From Calocera cornea HHB12733 (lineage: Eukaryota; Basidiomycota; Dacrymycetes; Dacrymycetales; Dacrymycetaceae), in assembly GCA_001632435.1 (NCBI GenBank), contig KV424025.1, forward strand, positions 2,091-66,090: DNA of 64,000 nt. The letters are read 5' to 3'. The translations under genes were made by a program, and so were the position numbers. The notes below the pieces were generated by a model that was given only the letters and a program-made list of their open reading frames with translations, was not told where the DNA came from and did not search any database. Numbering within the stretch: the first letter of the stretch is position 1; every line of letters starts with the position of its first letter. Positions 35,817 through 47,105 of this stretch are shown here, one piece after another.

Positions 35817-37975
35817 TCAACTCCTCCAGCCATCCTGGTCTTCATAAGCGCTCGCACCCTTCCCCCACTCTCCAGCTCGTTTGCCCCAGTCATCTCTCGC
35901 ACCCCACACATGCTGCTCCCTGATCGTTGGCGGCTCTACGCGCAGTACCCCGCGCGGCGTTGGCCGTTCGTTCGCTGCCTCGTGTGCGAAGTCGGAGTTG
36001 GGATCTTCTTGCCTTCTCCTGGGTGGTAGTGGCGGCGGGGAAGCAGTCAGTTGGTAAGAGGATAGAGTGGGCGTCTCCCACCGCCGAGCAGAGCGGTTCA
36101 TCGGTATCCACCGCTCGCGGCTCTGCGACGCGCTCGACAGTTCATGGATCCTCGACACCGCCCTCGCGTACGCAAACCGCTCCTCCTCGCCCGTAAAGAT
36201 TGACAACGGCTTGTGCATCACCCCCGCCTCCTTGGGTATCTCGCGAACCACAAACTGGCTGGGGTCGCCGTCGTATGCGGCGATATTCGGGCGGAAGCCT
36301 TCGATCGTTTGCTGCAGGCCTTCGGTGAAGGATTCTGCCATTAGGAGGTCGTCGTTCGTGTGCTCTGAGTCTGGGGTGGTGGGGATGGAAGCGGAATCTG
36401 GAAAGAAGAGGTCGTCCGGCGTTACCTCTGCGAGCCTGTTTCAATGTCAGTTTCTCTTGTGACCGCACAGCGGTTGTGGCCTACCCAATAACACGGCACT
36501 GGCACTCCCAGCAAGCATCCAGCAAGCTAATAAACCTCCTCGCCTCGTTCTTCTTCGCCAACGGGAACACAGGCACATCCTCAATAGCAAGCGTGTGAAA
36601 GGTGCTCGCGATGCTGATGTAGTCCGCTGGACCCAGCTCCTGCTCGCACAGCTCGGCAAATGACACGCGGGCTACGCCAACAGCCGTCCAGGGTATCTGA
36701 AGGTGTCGGCCGAAAACGGTGATCACCTCCGGATGGCCTTCCTCCCCTCCGGCAGCTTCTATTACTGCGCCCTCAAACTCAGCTTCTGCGCTGGGATCGG
36801 TGCGGACAAACCAGCTGCTGCCGCCGGAGGAGGATGCGCGGATGCGGCGCCAGTCACGCTCTTCGCGCATTACAAGGACGGGGCAGCGTGCTTGGAGTGC
36901 ATGTACGAAGGGCTCCAGGCGCTCGCGTTGGACACCGTTGGAGTAGAGATCGGAGGGGAGCTTGTTTGACGTGCCGATAACCTGAGCCAGGCTGCTCAGT
37001 CGGCAGCTTACCTTTGCGGACTCGAATGCTTACCACCCCGCCCATGCGCCAATACCAGCTCAGCACATCGCTCAGCAGCCCAGCGCTCGACACGTCCAGC
37101 AGCTGCACCTCATCAAAGAACAGCAGCCAATGACTCGTCACGAGCCTCCTAGCGATCGCATGTGCGATACTCGGTTCCACCTGCCTGTGCACTCCCCCGG
37201 CATAACCGCTTACCGCGCTTCGCCCAAGCCCAACCAAGTTGCGCCAATGGTCTCTCAGCGCCCTATCCCACCGCACCGGCTGCACGGAGTCGCGAAGATC
37301 GGGCGAGTCGGCGGATCGGCGTTTGGATTCCTCCCAGACGCCGCGGTAGATCTCGAGTACGAGCTGGGAGTAGTGCTTCCGCGCTTTGTGGGGTGTGGGG
37401 AGGCTGTCGTAGAAGAGCTGGAGAAGGAATGATTTTCCTGTACCTGCCGGGCCGATGAGGAGGAGCCCCTGCGGGAGCTGTTAAGTACACGAAGATAGGG
37501 GTGAGGAAAGACCTACTTTGGGTGTGTCGAGGTTGGCGAGCGCCTCGGCGTGGTTTTGGAGTCGTGTTAAGGCTTTGGACTCTGCCGATGGAGCGAGCTC
37601 GTCAGTCTTGACAGTCCACCATGGTTCTTCCTTCTCCTTTTTATCCGGCGACTTGAGTTGAGGACGCGGTAATAGAGATGGTGAGGGGACATAGTCGGAA
37701 AGCTCCTTCCTCAGACTGCGCAGCTACGACATGAACTGAGTATTGTAGAGCAACCAGCCTAATCGAGCAGCTCATACTTCCATAATGACCCGAATCTGCT
37801 CATCGTCAGACTGGATGAGACCCTGGGCTACAAGTCCCTTGTAGACATCCAGCAAGTCGGTTGATTGGATGCCAGTATTGGGAGCTGCCGAGGAAAGGGA
37901 GCGACATCGCACGATACCAAGAGCGCCGTTTCGCAAGGGTTTGATTGCATGTCGCCAGGACCAGTGGGTGATCAT
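35817..37975 (-). CDS. AFG1: AFG1/LACE1-like mitochondrial ATPase
   Basis: P-loop ATPase of the AFG1 family, mitochondrial matrix or inner-membrane proteins linked to turnover of respiratory-chain subunits. Walker A is GLLLIGPAGTGKSFLLQLFY, followed by HKARKHYSQLVLEIYRGVWE; Walker B is HWLLFFDEVQLLDVSSA. Then come LLSDVLSWYWRMGGVVVGTS, the SNKLPSDLYSNGVQRE segment and FAELCEQELGPADYISIAS, all AFG1-specific. I chose ATG 37975 because MITHWSWRHAIKPLRNGALG looks like a mitochondrial presequence. The frame stays open upstream to 38185 and would add a hydrophobic segment, so a longer form cannot be excluded. The C-terminal 130 residues are polar and Pro-rich. Confidence 0.88.
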
Positions 37976-38378
37976 CCAAGCCAGAAAGTCAAATATGTCA
38001 ATCCAGATACGACAGAGTTGTAAGAGAAGATAGACTGAGAATATAATACAAGTGAGCAAGAGTACAACAGCGCAAGGACAGCCGGATGCGACCAGCAAGA
38101 GGAAGGTGTGGGATCGGACTCGGGAGAATCGAGGGTTCGGCTCCGACCGGTGATTTCGGGTGATACAGTACTTATGGGAGGGCACGTGTGGGTGTCATGA
38201 CCCGCGTCGCGTCGCAGTCAACGGAGACGCGCCTGACGTGTCGTCCTCTTTTGTCCACACATTCCAGTCGCATCCTGCATATACCTCCCCACCCATCCTA
38301 TAACTACCTTCTCGTGTTCGGTTAACGTACAGAGTACGCCCTCATATCTCACCTCAGCTTAAGCCCAGCCCTCATATC
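37976..38378. promoter_or_regulatory. Divergent promoter, AFG1-like / unknown gene
   Basis: 403 bp between divergent starts, if the shorter AFG1 start is right. An in-frame open extension of the AFG1-like gene covers 37976-38185. CTATAACTACC near 38299 could be a TATA element for the plus-strand gene. Confidence 0.4.
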
Positions 38379-39239
38379 ATGTTCAGCAATATCTCATTCG
38401 GAATGGCTCCTGCTACTCGCACACGTACTGGTACTACTACCCGCAATAAGGAGAACGTCGCCCCCACACCTATCCGCAGTATGGTCCCCGACGCACCGGC
38501 GGAGAAGATGGTAAAACGCAAGGCATTGCGCGCACCCACGGGGGAGGCGCAGCCTGTCACGAAGAAGACTAAGGCGAATGCGAAGGATCCCCACAAGCTG
38601 GTAAGCCTCCTCACCCGGAAATCCTGTAGGCACCTTACTAACACACCATTGTTGCAGCTGGGTGATGACCTCCCCGCACAGTACAGGATCTGGGCGCCCT
38701 GGATCAACCAGAATTGGGAGGATGAATCCTCGAGGCCCAAGCCCATGAACCTCAAGCTCGCCCCTTCCGCCGGCACGGGCCAGCACCTCTGGGGCGCCTT
38801 CCACTTCCAAGTGGTCGAAGGCGTCATGCGCGGTGGGCCCCCGCCTACCAAGGTCGGCGACACGTGGGAGTTCAGGTGGAGGGGGAATGAGACCGGCGAG
38901 GGGGAGATCATCTGCGAGGAAGGGCCGGACGATCTGCGTGGGACGATTACTTTCCTGGGTGCGGGCAAGATCAAGGGCACGATCACGGGCAATGTGCTCA
39001 GTGAAGAGGTTGATTTCACCGGGCGGAAGCTCAAGCTTCCCATCACATCCAAGACGGTCAAGGCGTGGAAGGGGATCTGGCGCACCAGCAACGACATGGC
39101 GATGGACATGAGACAGGACTGGAAGGGCGAGGTTGCGATGCACGGGTTCACGAGGCATATGGAATTGCAGTACGGGCGGGCTTTGGATATGTGCGGGGAG
39201 CCTCCGGCGGACTCGGACACCAGCGCAGACGGGAGCTGA
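38379..39239 (+). CDS. Protein of unknown function
   Basis: Not recognised. After removing an in-frame 57-nt intron (GTAAGC to TTGCAG at about 38602-38658) it encodes some 265 residues. The first 60 are basic and disordered (TRTRTGTTTRNKENVAPTP, MVKRKALRAPTGEAQP). The rest looks like a compact, mostly beta domain rich in Trp and Gly: YRIWAPWINQNWEDE, HLWGAFHFQVVEGVMRGGP, GDTWEFRWRGNETGEGEI, LRGTITFLGAGKIKGTITG and AWKGIWRTSNDMAMDMR. The N-terminus could target it to the nucleus. The start may be MFSNISFG or the second Met (MAPATRTR). Because the intron length is a multiple of three, a retained-intron form would also stay in frame. Confidence 0.75.
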   Translation: MFSNISFGMAPATRTRTGTTTRNKENVAPTPIRSMVPDAPAEKMVKRKALRAPTGEAQPVTKKTKANAKDPHKLVSLLTRKSCRHLTNTPLLQLGDDLPAQYRIWAPWINQNWEDESSRPKPMNLKLAPSAGTGQHLWGAFHFQVVEGVMRGGPPPTKVGDTWEFRWRGNETGEGEIICEEGPDDLRGTITFLGAGKIKGTITGNVLSEEVDFTGRKLKLPITSKTVKAWKGIWRTSNDMAMDMRQDWKGEVAMHGFTRHMELQYGRALDMCGEPPADSDTSADGS

Positions 39240-39652
39240 AGAGGAGTGTATCTTGAATTATTTGGCGCGTCTTTTTTGTATGACAAACTCCTGTCTCGCC
39301 CTCAACCTAATAAATCATACTTCTTGATCCATCCTTGCGAACTCCCGAGGTCCAGCGGCTCTCTTCCGATGCTAATACTTGGTGAACTACCGGCGTTGAG
39401 CCGAGTTGTACAGCGCTGAGGAGTGGCATTCAGGACCCTAATCATCAATGTCTTTGAATGTCCCCATGGCGAAACTGGAAGGCCCGCGGTTCAGAGGACC
39501 CTTGCACTGAACAAGGAAACATAGCAACAGAAGTGAGACATGCAAGTACTGTACACTTGAGCTATGTTGTTGGGGTGAAGTGGTACGTCAAATACACGCC
39601 ACAACCCTGTCCTCCATCGGTGATCCTCAACTCGTTGGTGACCATTCCTTGA
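39240..39652. other. Convergent 3' interval
   Basis: 413 bp between the stop of the unknown gene and the end of a truncated membrane-protein copy. No gene recognised. Confidence 0.4.
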
Positions 39653-40313
39653 TCAACTTGTGGGCTCTTCCTCTAGAACCGTGACGATCTCTAGTGCCTC
39701 ACGGTGGCTGGAGAGAGCCACCTCCACCTGCTGCTCACTCACAGACGAGACCCAGCGGCGACGGCCCGTCGAATGCGTGGAATGATATGATCGCGCAGTT
39801 GACCAGGATGTAGATGCGTGTGGCTCAGCATTCTGGGCATCAGGGTGCACTAGGCTCCGACTACCGTCCTGCTCCTCGGTGAAGTCGCCGTCCATTCGAC
39901 TTGATTTCAGATGTAGATAGAGTCTACAAGGCTAAAATGCATGTCAGATTCGGGGAATATGCCGAGCAGGAAGTCTGCCTACTGCGACTGTTTGGAAGCC
40001 AAGAGTAAGGCTGTTAACAGAGAGTTATGTTCAGCTCCCCAGTAGTTGACGAAGTGCTTACGGGATGCTAAGAGAAGAAAGTGCTGGTCGCTTCGCAAAC
40101 GCTGAAGCTGATATGATGTTGATGATCAACACAGCTATCTCTGGCGCTAGTACTTGCAGGGATTCAGCTATAACGAAACTGCATCTCACCTAGCCAAACA
40201 GCAAAGTATGCAGCAACCTCACCCTGAAGAATGCGGAGGAGGGGCATTAGAACCGGTTGGCCTTGCTTCCGTATTGTATGCGGATTGAAGATGGTGAGCA
40301 AAAGCCACATTAC
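39653..40313 (-). pseudogene. 5'-truncated DUF6533-like membrane protein copy
   Basis: Only the last four exons of the family found at 41.0, 48.5 and 51.5 kb are present. They are VMWLLLTIFNPHTIRKQG with VLMPLLRILQGEVAAYFAVW, then AFAKRPALSSLSIP, then PCRLYLHLKSSRMDGDFTEE and a soluble tail ending TVLEEEPTS. These exons are open and spliceable, yet I cannot find the N-terminal helices, the PGDAL motif or the VSGCWP loop upstream before the next copy ends at 41026. I therefore read it as a truncated relic, though undetected diverged exons remain possible. Confidence 0.65.
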
Positions 40314-41025
40314 TGTGCCGGCGTTAGACATTTTCTCTCCTCTGAGTTTCAGTCATACATTGGAGAATAAACCCTGAAGGAATGAGACTGGATTCGGCGT
40401 AAGCTGTGGGTCATCAGAATGTCGGACGCGACTCCAGGGAGTAGCGTCCGACATCCTTAATTATCGTAGGGCACTTGATGAGGAATAGTTGAAATGACTT
40501 CGAAACATGACAATGACAGCCGTCTGCTGGAGATGAGGGTCCCCAGGCACTCCCACGGCTCGCGCTCGTGACACTGAGAAAGTTTCGCTCACATAAAAAC
40601 GGTCGCGTCCACAAAGGCGTGTGAGAACGGATACGTCAACCGAGCACAGCTACAGTGAAATCTGTTATCTTTCCTCAAAGCTTCCGGAAAGCTTCCGGAG
40701 ATTACTCCATCGCCCGCATGTCCGATTTTACGCACTGTTCTCCGTCCTCCGTCCTACCGAAGACTCGGTCAAGGCAAGTGTCACGGAAATACCAGCCACT
40801 GACTTGCTTGGATAACGACATAAAAATTCTGAAGACTCAAATCAGTGACTTGGAAAGTAGGGGAGCGTCGACTCCACAGCCTGGCTTGAGCGACTGGGCG
40901 CCTTTTAGCAATTTATCACCCTTTTCAGGGAGTCGAATTGCCGGCCAGCAACTGACAACGTTCACCTCCAATTTACAACTCCCTATACCTCCTTAACTCT
41001 ATCATGTGGCCCATGATATTAAAGA
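40314..41025. other. Spacer between truncated and intact copies
   Basis: Holds a strong palindrome at 40419-40454 (listed) and a short duplicated AGCTTCCGGA motif near 40680. No missing 5' exons of the truncated copy could be recognised. Confidence 0.4.
40419..40454. repeat. 36-nt near-perfect palindrome
   Basis: Arms of 17 bases with one mismatch (G430 against A443) and a 2-base centre. The outer 11 bases ATGTCGGACGC are matched exactly by GCGTCCGACAT at 40444-40454; the inner ACTCC (40431-40435) pairs with GGAGT (40438-40442). It would form a long hairpin or a two-fold protein site. Confidence 0.85.
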
Positions 41026-42883
41026 CTATAAAGCCGACGCTTGTACCTGTTCGGTCTGACCCTCGTCTAAGACTGCAAGCACTTCATGAATTGAAGGCTC
41101 CAGATCTTCAGGAACTCCCGCGTCTCCTTGTAGCCAACGACGTCGACTTCGCAGAGAAAGCGGCGTTGATTGAGCGGAAGACCATGAACTCGACACGGGC
41201 TGCCTGTCGGAGGGAACAGATACTTCCTTTGTCTGAGTTTCTGGAATATCGTCGTCCGTATAGTCGCTGCCCCATTGACTCGCCTTGAGATGGAGGTATA
41301 GACGACACGGCTAAAAGAAGTTATTGAGTACACAGTGAGGTATTAAAGGACACAACTCACGCCGATGGTTTGGCCCCCGAAGGTGATGCTAGGGGTGGGA
41401 ACCCTCAGCCTAATTGCTCAAGTTTCGTAGTGAGACCGGCTTACAGAATACCAACAAGCATCCAAGGCACACGTCCCGCAAATGCCAGGGTTATCCCAAT
41501 ATTCAAAAGGTGCGGTCCTACGCAGTACCGTAAACACTCGTCCCTTGAGCTCCTGAAAAAGCAGCAGACCTATCCACAGCAGAAAATATAGCATGACTTC
41601 GCGTTGTATAATCCGGATCAGAGGACTCAAGACCGTTGAGCCTTGAACTCTGACAGTGTGTGGATTGAATATGGCTAGGAGTATGAACGTGACTGGTGGG
41701 ATCAGGAGAGCACGCCGGCGGCAAGAATTGGGATTGCGGCACTCACAGTACAAGGCAAACGCAGAGGGTAGCATTCTACCTGGTATTCAGAAACACTCCA
41801 CTCCCAATGGCTTCATGCTCACAATAGGGGCTGGAGGTAGCTGGCTTCATCTTGGGGGAATACCGGCCAACACCCAGAAACCTGCACCCCGGGTGGCTGG
41901 ATCGGAACAACAGGCTTGGTATCGGAAAAAAGTACACTGATCAGTAGCTCTGCCTAGTCCATTGCTGAGCCCGGTGTTGCCGTGTGCGTACAGGGGGAGC
42001 GTGTACGGACCAGCGCGTGACCTGGGTGTCAAGGATCAGCCGGCGCCTATGGGTCATCAGAAATACTTCACCCCCGAAAAGAAGCATTACAGAAGCACGG
42101 ACTGGCAGGAGGCTCAGTATAGCACATCATATATCACCAGTATACGATCTCACTCTTAGGTCGGCGTTGGAACAGGGCCAAGAGGCGCCAAAGCATGAGG
42201 GCATCACCCGGGAGCGCCATGGCGATGTTGGCGCTTAATTTAGTGCACCGTCATCCTTGAGATCAGCGGCTGTGAAACAGGTCACTCACTGCACGAGTAC
42301 GGTCACAAACGTTTTGCATCTGTAGAGTGATCCAGGCCCGAAGACCACAACACAACGGACACTCCAGACTTACCCCTGCACTACAGTCAGCAACAACTCC
42401 ACGAGGCGACGATCGCGGTCGTACCGTAGCAGAAAGCGGTCGTGTTACCACTGTGGCCGCGATTAATGATCAGACGCTCCGTACAGCCAGTGCAGTCTGA
42501 TGAGCATACGGAAGCAAATTGTGCTGGGTGAGGTGTTTAGACTGTCTCGGAGTCGGAATCGGAACAAAAGAAGGCATGTGCTTACCCAAGAATTCCGATA
42601 CTCATAACTCTTATCAACGCATACAAAGCACGTGGAAGCGTTATGGGTCGTCTTTGAACACAATCAATGGGCGGACGAAGCTATGATGTCAAGTTACCTA
42701 CGTCCATACAAATTTCCTTTCTTTCGGAATTGCCAGTACGGAATCGTATGCAACGACGCAGGTGATCGCAGCTAACCTGGAATCAAAATTATCAACGCAT
42801 TGGTTTTCGACCCACTCACCCGCAACATATTGAAACATTTTGATATCCCCCAGAAACTGCTCGTCCTCAGCGGTGAGCGCCAT
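41026..42883 (-). CDS. DUF6533-like 7TM protein, paralogue A
   Basis: Seven-helix membrane protein of the agaricomycete DUF6533-like kind; function unknown. Start MALTAEDEQFLGDIKMFQYV, then CVVAYDSVLAIPKERKFVW, RPITLPRALYALIRVMSIGI, ANIAMALPGDALMLWRLLAL, PPGVQVSGCWPVFPQDEAS, TFILLAIFNPHTVRV and PSITFGGQTIGPCRLYLHLK, ending with a polar tail (EVLAVLDEGQTEQVQASAL). Read naively it looks broken. Aligning it with paralogues B and C gives a consistent set of small exons, including 14, 26, 30, 28-29 and 11 nt (42011-42021) and an apparent 2-nt exon GG at 42374-42375. Every conserved block then stays in frame. It lies on the opposite strand from B and C, across the assembly gap. Confidence 0.78.
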
Positions 42884-43931
42884 CCTGAAGGGCGAGGAAG
42901 TGAAAGGCGAGCGTGGAAGCCGATGAGAGTCGACGAATGAAAGGTGACGGTCGCAGGTCGGAAAGTCGCATCAGCCGACTGCGGGAGTAATATTTGCAAT
43001 CCTTATGATAGTAGAGCCCTGTGACACCCGAAGTATTGGGAAGCGCAAGGGTACCGCAGATAGAGCCGAAACACAGTCAGGTCAGTTGGGGGATGCGGCC
43101 CCGCGAGCACACCGCCTTCATCTCTCCGACTGACGCTCAGGGAAGCTTGGGAAGGTGTGCTCACGTCAGAGTTAGGCGCCCAAAAGCTGCGCCAGAGAAC
43201 AGGCGTGTCAAACATGTTGTATTAATGGCTGGGGACGGCAGAGGGGGTATGGCGCCTGTTATTGTTCGTGGACAATTCGAGAAGATAACAGCTACTGCGC
43301 CACGCAGATCTGCTCTACCCATGCCTGGTCTGCAGAACCTTCTCGGGCTCCAGGCAGCCTGGACGCAGACGGGGTGCGATCGGGAAAGAGATACTCGCAA
43401 TAACAACTGTTGATTGGTTGAACAAAGGTATAAAGCATGTTAAGACTAAAACAGTGATAGCTTTTCGGGGAATAACGACGCACGGAGGCCCGACCCAACC
43501 CAACCCGCCGGCGCGGGGCGGCTGACTAGGCCTTGTTAGAACAGTATGTAACCACCAATGTCGGAGACTCGGAAGGGTTGGACTGGTCCGACCACCGACC
43601 GCGACCGCGACACCGACCTTCAACTAGCAGCCCCGGCTGTACGCGACCGTACAGTGCGGGAGTGCGTCAAGCTTGTAATAAGTAACAAATGCGGGCACGC
43701 CGCCCCGCTGTACTGCCGCTCGTGAACGACAACCGATGAGTGAAAGAGTTTGAACGAAGAGAGACAATACTGAGTGGAAGGGGTGAACTGGATACAGAAT
43801 GCAGCTGAAGACAAGGGACAGCAAGACACCACCAGAAAAGAAAGACAGCGGCTGGACGTCGCGCGTTGCAGCCAGGGAGCAGGAACGATTATAGGCAGTC
43901 CAAAATTGTCCCAAAAAGAAAAGGAGTCCGG
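42884..43931. other. Promoter of paralogue A / 3' flank of Ser-rich gene
   Basis: Just over 1 kb with no recognised gene. The right end is the 3' flank of the surface-protein gene. It does not share the duplicated upstream module seen before paralogues B and C. Confidence 0.4.
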
Positions 43932-45835
43932 TTACCCCTCGCCAGAGGGCGGGCCCTGGACGCGCACGCTCTGCTCGCCCACACGGCCCACGCGGCCACC
44001 TTCCTCCTGGACGATCTGGCCGACGCGGGCAAAGCCGCCCTCCTCGGTCGTGTGGCCGTCCTTGCTCGCGCCCGCACTGTCGGCCTGGGGCACGCCGCTC
44101 TCCTGGGAGTTGGGCCCGCTCGAGCTCTCCTCGGCCGCCGGGGGAAACACGGGCTTGTTGAGCGCCTCGCGGAACGCGCGCGCCATGATCTCCGCGTCGA
44201 CGCCCGAGAAGGGCGAGGCGCCGCTGCCCGAGCGGCTCAGGTTGGCCGGCGCCGCCGTGAGCGGGATGTTCGGGTTGTGCGTCATCGACGCGGGGGAGAC
44301 GGGCTCGCCGAGCGGGTTGGGCCCCGGACGGGTCGTCGCCGTGCTCGTATCGCGTGACAATGCGGCCGCTCCGACCGCGGCACCCGCTGCGGCGCCAGCA
44401 GCCGCCTCCGCTCCTCCTCCGCCAAGGATGGGCGAAGGAGGCTTGGGCGGCTTGCTCGCCGGGTCACCACGCATGTTCTCCATCATTGGGCTCTGGCTGC
44501 CCATGCTCCCTCTCCTTGTGATCTGCGATCTGCGCCAGCGGAAGTAGCGCGCTGCGAAGTAGAGCAGCGCACAGAGCAGGACCAGGGCGAGGAAGCCCAG
44601 CACGGTGGGGACGGCGATGGCCCATGCGGGCGTGCCCCCGTTGTCGTTCGACGCGCCCTGCAGGTCACCCGTCTGTGTCGAGAGCGGGTTCCCGGTGGAG
44701 TTGGCGGTGCGGGAGGCGGTGCGGGTTGACTGGGTGGAGAAGACGGAGGACTCGGAAACGGAGACGATGGAGGAGAGGGAGGCGGCCGACTGGGTCGACT
44801 CGGCGGAGAGGGAGGAGAAGGCGGAGGGGTTGGTGACGGAGAGGAGGGAGAGGGTAGTCAGGGCCGAGGCGAAAGAAGCGATGGATTCGAGGGATTCGGA
44901 GGAGAGGGATGCGACGGAGGAGGAAGCGAGGGCGGCCGACGTCAGGGAGACGGATGATACGGACTCGATGGAGGTGATGGATGCGGCCGACAGGGTGGCT
45001 TGTGCGGCGACGGACGTCACGGACACGGACGAGGCGGAGATGAGCGTTGCGGGGGTTGCGGTCTCTGCCAGCACGGTCAGGCACGCGCATACATGCAGCA
45101 AAAATTACACACGGATAGCAAGGAACGTCGCGAGTCTGCTCTCCCCGCCCGTGAGCTGCGTCCCGCCCGGTACGACGACAAAGTAGTAGGGGAACGTGAT
45201 GTTGGACCCGATGAAGTTGTCCCCTCTCGGGCCCCACCACGTGTCGTCTACCTGCACGCCCAGCTGGCCCGCGGCGTTCTGCAGCCCAGGGAAAGAGAGC
45301 GCCATCTCGTTCGAGTCGGCGTGGAAGAGGTAGACATCCACCGTGCCCGCGCCGATGAACTGTGGCTGGCGGAGGTTCCACACGAACTTTGTCCAGTCGG
45401 ACTCGACCAGCGTCAGCCCTTGCGGGGGGTAGCACGAGAGCACGTTGTTCCCCACGTTGTCGCATGTTGGATCTGCGTCGGGTGAGGATTAGGCGGACAA
45501 CGCGGGAGGGAAGAGAGCGCACAGGTGATGTTCCAGCTCTGGCGGCCGACGAGCTGGGCCCGGCCATCCAGGTCCAGGTCCGGGCCGATGACCTCCCTTC
45601 CCTCCTTGTCAAAACCCCTCAGCACGGCGCGCCGCTGCTTTATGAGCTGGTGGTGGTCCGGCGGGGGCGGCGGCTCGGGCTTGCCATGCTGTGGCGCGTG
45701 GTTTGTGAAAACCTGTGGGGGCGGGGTGGGCGTGGGTTGCGGCGGTCTTGGGGCTGCCATTGCGCGTGAGAGGAGGAAGAGGAGGAAGAGGAGATAAGGG
45801 AATAACGTCCGGGGGTGAAGGCGGATTAAGGGCAT
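43932..45835 (-). CDS. Ser-rich single-pass surface protein
   Basis: Type I membrane protein of unknown function. The signal peptide MPLIRLHPRTLFPYLLFLLF is followed by a Pro-rich stretch. Next comes a folded extracellular part with conserved-looking Cys and Trp (WNITYPTCDNVGNNVLSC, WTKFVWNLRQPQFIGAG, DDTWWGPRGDNFIGSN, ITFPYYFVVVPGGTQL). About 150 residues of Ser/Thr/Ala follow, probably O-mannosylated. A single helix (WAIAVPTVLGFLALVLLCAL) precedes a cytoplasmic tail with RRSQITRRGSMG. The plan resembles fungal wall-stress sensors (Mid2/Wsc-like), but the extracellular domain is not WSC. Introns lie after WNIT and after LATFLAI. It sits between the two arms of the DUF6533-like array, next to the gap. 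Confidence 0.8.
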
Positions 45836-47105
45836 GTAAAGGCAAAAACAGTGGGAAAGGGGGAAGGGTGAGGGAAGGCGATGGGAAGGGGCTAGCTTGC
45901 TCGCAGGGTTGCTAGCTGTAGCGACGGCGGGGCGCTAGCGGCACGATGCGGGGGATATACGATTATGGCGGGCGGGTGTGGGGCTNNNNNNNNNNNNNNN
46001 NNNNNNNNNNNNNNNNNNNNNNNNNNNNNNNNNNNNNNNNNNNNNNNNNNNNNNNNNNNNNNNNNNNNNNNNNNNNNNNNNNNNNATTGGGGCTGCCTAG
46101 CAGACGGAGACGGCGAGGGTGGACGGGGGCCGACGTGGAGAGCAGGGAGGGCGAGGAGGAGCAGCAAGGGGGGGAGGGGGGGGCAAAACAGTCCGGCAGG
46201 GGAGGGAAGAAGGACGACAGCGGCCAAGGGGAAGCGGGAGGAAGACGGGCGAATGACGCTATGCGCTGGTGCCCGCTGCCCGTGTGCCGCCCGCGCGGGT
46301 GGTGCGATGCGCCTGGTTGAAACGAGCGGGGTTGCCGAGGCCAAGGGGGGATGTTCAGCCTCGCGAGTGGCGGGGGTGGGTGTGTGCTGTGCTGTTGTGC
46401 TGTTGTGCTGTTAAGCTGGGTGGAAAGAGCGAGGGAGTGCCCAGTGGGTCGACGAGCGGAGTGCGTGTCTGCCTGATGCGGGCGCGTCCGGGGAGTCAGG
46501 CGATGACGGCACGGGGGTGGCAAGAGAGTGAGATACAGAGGGCGAGAAATGGGGTGCGGCCGGAATGGGCGATAGGCGCGAAGAGAGGAATGGAAATAGA
46601 AAGGAGGGGTGGAATGGAATAGGGAGGGACGGCGGGGGGGGAAAGGGTGAGGGGGGAAAGCGGGCGAGAAACGCCCTGCTCTGGCAGCACACTGGCTCGA
46701 GGAACGAACGGAGCGCGAATGGGTGGCCGTGCTTCCGTCTGCGTTCCTTCCTCGGTGACGCAGGGCCAGCGCTCGCGTGGCGCACTCCCCCTTATATGAA
46801 TGCAGCTCGTTCTGGGCTCTCTCCCTCCTCCGGGGCCTCTGCGGAGCATCTCACTCTGTCCACCGCACCGCAGGGCCGGTCTTATCCAGCCCGCACACAC
46901 CCTGTCACCGCGCCCGCTCGGCGTCTCAGCGCGCAGACAGCCAGTGATCGGCCACCCACCGGCCAGCTTAACCGCTTCGTTCGGAGCCCACCTACCCCTA
47001 CCCCCGCGCATCACGGCCCAGCCCATCCCCCCCGCGGCGCCGCACGGCAGCATGGCAGCATGGCAGCAGGGTATCAGGAAAACCAAGTGAAAAAATAGAA
47101 CGACC
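45836..47105. other. Gene-free interval with assembly gap
   Basis: Contains the promoter of the surface-protein gene, the N run, and G/A-rich DNA on the far side (for example AGGGAGGGACGGCGGGGG). A short GTGCTGTT repeat occurs near 46385. No gene is recognised; any gene interrupted by the gap would be missed. Confidence 0.4.
45986..46085. other. Assembly gap (100 N)
   Basis: Exactly 100 undetermined bases, the conventional placeholder for a gap of unknown size. Confidence 0.99.

Noticed and set aside
40655..40720. Short AGCTTCCGGA duplication as a transposon end
   Set aside because: Too short, no inverted partner and no target-site duplication.
40900..41000. Missing VSGCWP exon of the truncated copy (a CWPA reading on the minus strand)
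   Set aside because: Only four residues match by chance; the following QDE motif and splice ends are absent.
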